A stretch of DNA of 64,000 nucleotides. Source: Sulfobacillus benefaciens (GTDB lineage Bacteria > Bacillota > Sulfobacillia > Sulfobacillales > Sulfobacillaceae). The stretch covers positions 124,001 to 188,000 of the forward strand of contig PXYT01000001.1 of the NCBI GenBank assembly GCA_003023725.1. The letters run 5' to 3'. A program made the translations under genes and the position numbers. Shown in pieces: positions 61,815 to 64,000 of the stretch. Position 1 is the first letter of the stretch; each line of letters starts with the position of its first letter. Below the pieces are notes generated by a model. That model searched no databases and was not told the DNA's origin. It saw nothing but the letters and a program-made list of their open reading frames with translations.

Positions 61815-62765
61815 CTACTCCCCCCTTAGCCGTTCCGTTAACGCAGGCATAAGCTCCAGCATATCCACTGTCGTCCCGTAGTGGGCAATATCCATAATGG
61901 AAGCGTTTTCGTCGGTGTTGACGGCAATAATCAAATCGGCGTCCCGCATACCTTGTTGGTGTTCTGGGGCTCCAGAGATTCCGAAGGCCATGTACAATTT
62001 CGGCTTCACGGTTTGACCGGATTTCCCGACCTGTCGGGCCTTAGGCAGCCATCCGGCATCTACCACAGGCCGGGAGCAACTTACCACCCCACCGATAGCC
62101 TCCGCGAGTTCTTCCGCCATGGGCAAATTGTCAGGACTTTCGATGCCACGTCCCACACTGATCAAAATATCGGCCTTGGTGATATCCACATCACCCTTTT
62201 CCGGTTCAATGGTTTGCAAAATGTTCATAGCTTGGGAAATCTCCACGGACGTGACGGAAACTTCGGGATCCCCGGAGCCTGTGTCTATAGACCACGCGCC
62301 AGGCACTACGGTAATGACGGCACCGGATTCGGGAAGGGCAATCTCCGCCATCAGTTTCCCAGCAAAGACCTGCGACGTCGCCACAACATCACGACCTTCA
62401 ACCGTTAATTCGCTGCAATAGGCGACTAAGGGCAAAGACCTCCGAGCTGCCACTCCGGCCCCCAGATCCATCCCCATGGTGGTATTCGGTATCAAGGTCA
62501 GAAAGGGTTGGTTGTCCTCCAAAATTTTGCTCAAAGCTTTTTCGTATGCTAACGGGTTGTACTGCGATAATTCCGGGTTGGAAACAGCTATACCCCGGTC
62601 AACCGGAAGATGCCTCAGGTGGCTCTCGGCATCCGGGCCAAACCCTACCGCCACCGAAGACGTACCCAAAGTGTCGGCCAGTTCCCGTGCTTTAGCGACC
62701 AGTTCCTTGCTGGAATCCGTAAAACCGGCTTCTCCATTTTCCATCACCATGAGTATGGGTCCCAC
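61815..62765 (-). CDS. etfA: Electron transfer flavoprotein, alpha subunit
   Basis: A 316-residue EtfA/FixB. The FAD domain is clear: SRPVVDAGWLP, QVGKSGQTVKPKLYMAFGISGAPEH and VNTDENASIMDIAHYGTTVD. GTG start 62765 behind GAGGAGG. It overlaps no gene but is five bases from etfB and two from the FadF-like gene, so one operon. Electron donor and acceptor are not given by sequence. Confidence 0.95.
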   Translation of the reverse strand: MGPILMVMENGEAGFTDSSKELVAKARELADTLGTSSVAVGFGPDAESHLRHLPVDRGIAVSNPELSQYNPLAYEKALSKILEDNQPFLTLIPNTTMGMDLGAGVAARRSLPLVAYCSELTVEGRDVVATSQVFAGKLMAEIALPESGAVITVVPGAWSIDTGSGDPEVSVTSVEISQAMNILQTIEPEKGDVDITKADILISVGRGIESPDNLPMAEELAEAIGGVVSCSRPVVDAGWLPKARQVGKSGQTVKPKLYMAFGISGAPEHQQGMRDADLIIAVNTDENASIMDIAHYGTTVDMLELMPALTERLRGE

Positions 62766-62770
62766 AATAT

Positions 62771-63538
62771 CTACCTCCTCAATAAGTTCCGTTCTTGAAG
62801 AATCTCAATAATCCGTGAAGCCACTTCTTCGACGTCCCCGTCGATCATTTCGGCATGGCCGGATGCCACAGGCTTGTAAAAGCGACGCACAGCCAAGGTC
62901 GGAACATCCGGAGACTCGGCTTCCACCTCTTCTATTTGCTGGGTCTTCGCCACCTGCCTCACCTTCGCGATAGACGCATAACGGGGTGGCTTCCGGGCTG
63001 CCTGAATACCAATGACTAGAGGTGTTGATGCCTCGATTTCCGCGACCAGCCCGCCGGCATATTCCTGGCGAAGAACCACTCCTTTGTCCTTCGAATGAAC
63101 CTCGGTGACAACAGAAGCATGCGGCCATCCCATAATGCCGGCAACCAGTCCCGGAACCTGCCCGTCGATATCGTCGATGGCCTGAACTCCGGACAAGACC
63201 AAGTCAAATGCCTGATCCCGGAGATAATCGGCGAAAATTTGCGCCCGCCTTCGATTAGTCAGGGACGGATCATAGTCGCCCACTAACTTCACCGCATGGT
63301 CGGCACCCTTGGCCAGTGCTGTAAAGAGAATGTTGTCACTATCCCCCGTATCGACGGTGACAGCTGTCACTTCGGCTCCAGACTCCTCCTTTATCAACAG
63401 CGCCTCTTCGAGGGCCTGGTCATCCCATTCACTGGGCACATAGGTCATTTCATCAAACAACACCTGACCCGAATCTTCGTCCAATGCGATGTCCTCCACC
63501 AAATCCGGAACGGATTTCATCAAAACCGCTATGCGCAT
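62771..63538 (-). CDS. etfB: Electron transfer flavoprotein, beta subunit
   Basis: A 255-residue EtfB/FixA. MRIAVLMKSVPDL at the start, WDDQALEEALLIKEE, AVTVDTGD and the SGVQAIDDIDGQVPGLVAGIMGWP segment are typical. It is followed directly by etfA. Its neighbours, two CCG-domain proteins, lipoyl carriers, TusA and DsrE, set it apart from fatty-acid ETFs, which sit by acyl-CoA dehydrogenases. Confidence 0.95.
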   Translation of the reverse strand: MRIAVLMKSVPDLVEDIALDEDSGQVLFDEMTYVPSEWDDQALEEALLIKEESGAEVTAVTVDTGDSDNILFTALAKGADHAVKLVGDYDPSLTNRRRAQIFADYLRDQAFDLVLSGVQAIDDIDGQVPGLVAGIMGWPHASVVTEVHSKDKGVVLRQEYAGGLVAEIEASTPLVIGIQAARKPPRYASIAKVRQVAKTQQIEEVEAESPDVPTLAVRRFYKPVASGHAEMIDGDVEEVASRIIEILQERNLLRR

Positions 63539-63562
63539 AATCGTCCTTCCTCCTCGTCATCT

Positions 63563-64000
63563 CTAATTGGCCATCGCTAATGAATCGACAAGCCCCATCG
63601 AGTAAGCCAACAATTCCGCGATATCCATTACCGCCAGTTTTCCGGCATTGCCGGTAGACTTGACGGCATCTTCAAATCGGGGAACCTCGTAAGGGCAGGT
63701 CACGGCCAAAATTTCCGCTTCATATTCTACGGCCTCCCGGACCCTTCTTTCCGACAAACGTTCACTGGCGTAGTCCCTGGTAAAACTGTCGAGCCACATG
63801 CCCCCGCCTCCTCCTCCGCAGCAGTACGACGTTTCCCGGCAATGTCCCATTTCCACCAATTCCATACCCGGTAACGCGTTCAAGAGTCTCCGGGGGGCCT
63901 CGTACTCCCCGTTGTGGCGGCCCAAATAGCAAGGATCATGGAACGTCACGCGATAAGGAATTTCACGCGTAAACTGTATATCCCCCAGGTGCTCGGACAA
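63563..64000 (-). CDS. Heterodisulfide-reductase-like Fe-S protein (3' part)
   Basis: Only the last 145 residues are in the window; the gene begins beyond 64000. It contains the second CCG domain: TFHDPCYLGRHNGEYEAPR and TSYCCGGGGGGMW, then VTCPYEVPRF, as in HdrD/FadF-type proteins. The end LLAYSMGLVDSLAMAN resembles the end of the second FadF-like gene here, so the two flank etfBA. It lies 25 bases upstream of etfB and leads the transcript. Confidence 0.88.
   Translation of the reverse strand: MSEHLGDIQFTREIPYRVTFHDPCYLGRHNGEYEAPRRLLNALPGMELVEMGHCRETSYCCGGGGGGMWLDSFTRDYASERLSERRVREAVEYEAEILAVTCPYEVPRFEDAVKSTGNAGKLAVMDIAELLAYSMGLVDSLAMAN

Noticed and set aside
1-64000. CRISPR arrays, rRNA and tRNA genes
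   Set aside because: I looked for regularly spaced direct repeats and for TTCGA-type tRNA arms and found none I could support; a tRNA scan could still reveal one.

Overview
The window is a chromosomal segment of an endospore-forming Firmicute. It carries spoIVA, a dacF-spoIIAA-spoIIAB-sigF block, a spoVA operon, spmA, spmB, ytfJ and a T-box proline leader. The mix of thermophile/acidophile-style genes (NHEJ set, short NAPRTase, ETF/Hdr-type iron-sulfur proteins with TusA, DsrE and lipoate-binding carriers, many IS200/IS605-, IscB- and IS607-type remnants) fits a Sulfobacillus-like lineage. That assignment is inference from gene content, not from a search.

Layout. 1-5.4 kb: start of a peptide-type ABC lipoprotein, spoIVA, gpsA, der and a membrane protein. 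5.5-6.4 kb: a decayed IscB element with its upstream omega-RNA-like region. 6.5-10.5 kb: bioY, then a tightly coupled minus-strand set aroH-cmk-plsC-S1 protein. 10.5-16.9 kb: SWIM protein, NAPRTase, rluB, ridA, convergent spmB/spmA, panC and a disulfide oxidoreductase with an in-frame UGA at its active-site cysteine. 17-21.2 kb: SNF2 ATPase plus ku and a split ligase D. 21.2-26 kb: ytfJ/ytfI, scpB/scpA, trpS, lysA. 26.1-35.6 kb: spoVAF (interrupted by an IS605-type element), spoVAEA, spoVAEB, spoVAD, spoVAC, sigF, spoIIAB, spoIIAA, a DksA/TraR-type protein and dacF, in nearly the Bacillus subtilis order. 35.6-36.4 kb: IS607 ghost. 36.5-40.3 kb: xerD, ald, amino-acid permease. 40.7-41.1 kb: ISAzo13-type ghost. 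41.4-47.4 kb: small membrane genes, phosphoesterase, sulfurtransferase, site-2 protease, uracil-DNA glycosylase, PAP2 phosphatase. 48.1-51.6 kb: a compact fatty-acid-synthase-like group (enoyl-reductase-type SDR, acyltransferase, ketosynthase, hotdog protein). 52.1-54.5 kb: T-box-controlled proBA. 54.7-56.6 kb: PsiE-like, PrsW and DUF433-like proteins. 57.2-64 kb: a minus-strand cluster running from an HdrD/FadF-like iron-sulfur protein through EtfB, EtfA, a second membrane FadF-like protein and two GcvH-like lipoyl carriers to TusA, DsrE and a GAF protein.

The two most unusual signals are the candidate selenoprotein at 16221-16889 and the ETF/FadF/lipoyl/TusA/DsrE cluster at 57205-64000. The cluster looks like a sulfur-carrier pathway wired to quinone through an electron-transfer flavoprotein. 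The rest is largely housekeeping and sporulation DNA peppered with dying transposons. All starts, frames and motifs were read by eye; no database search or folding program was run.
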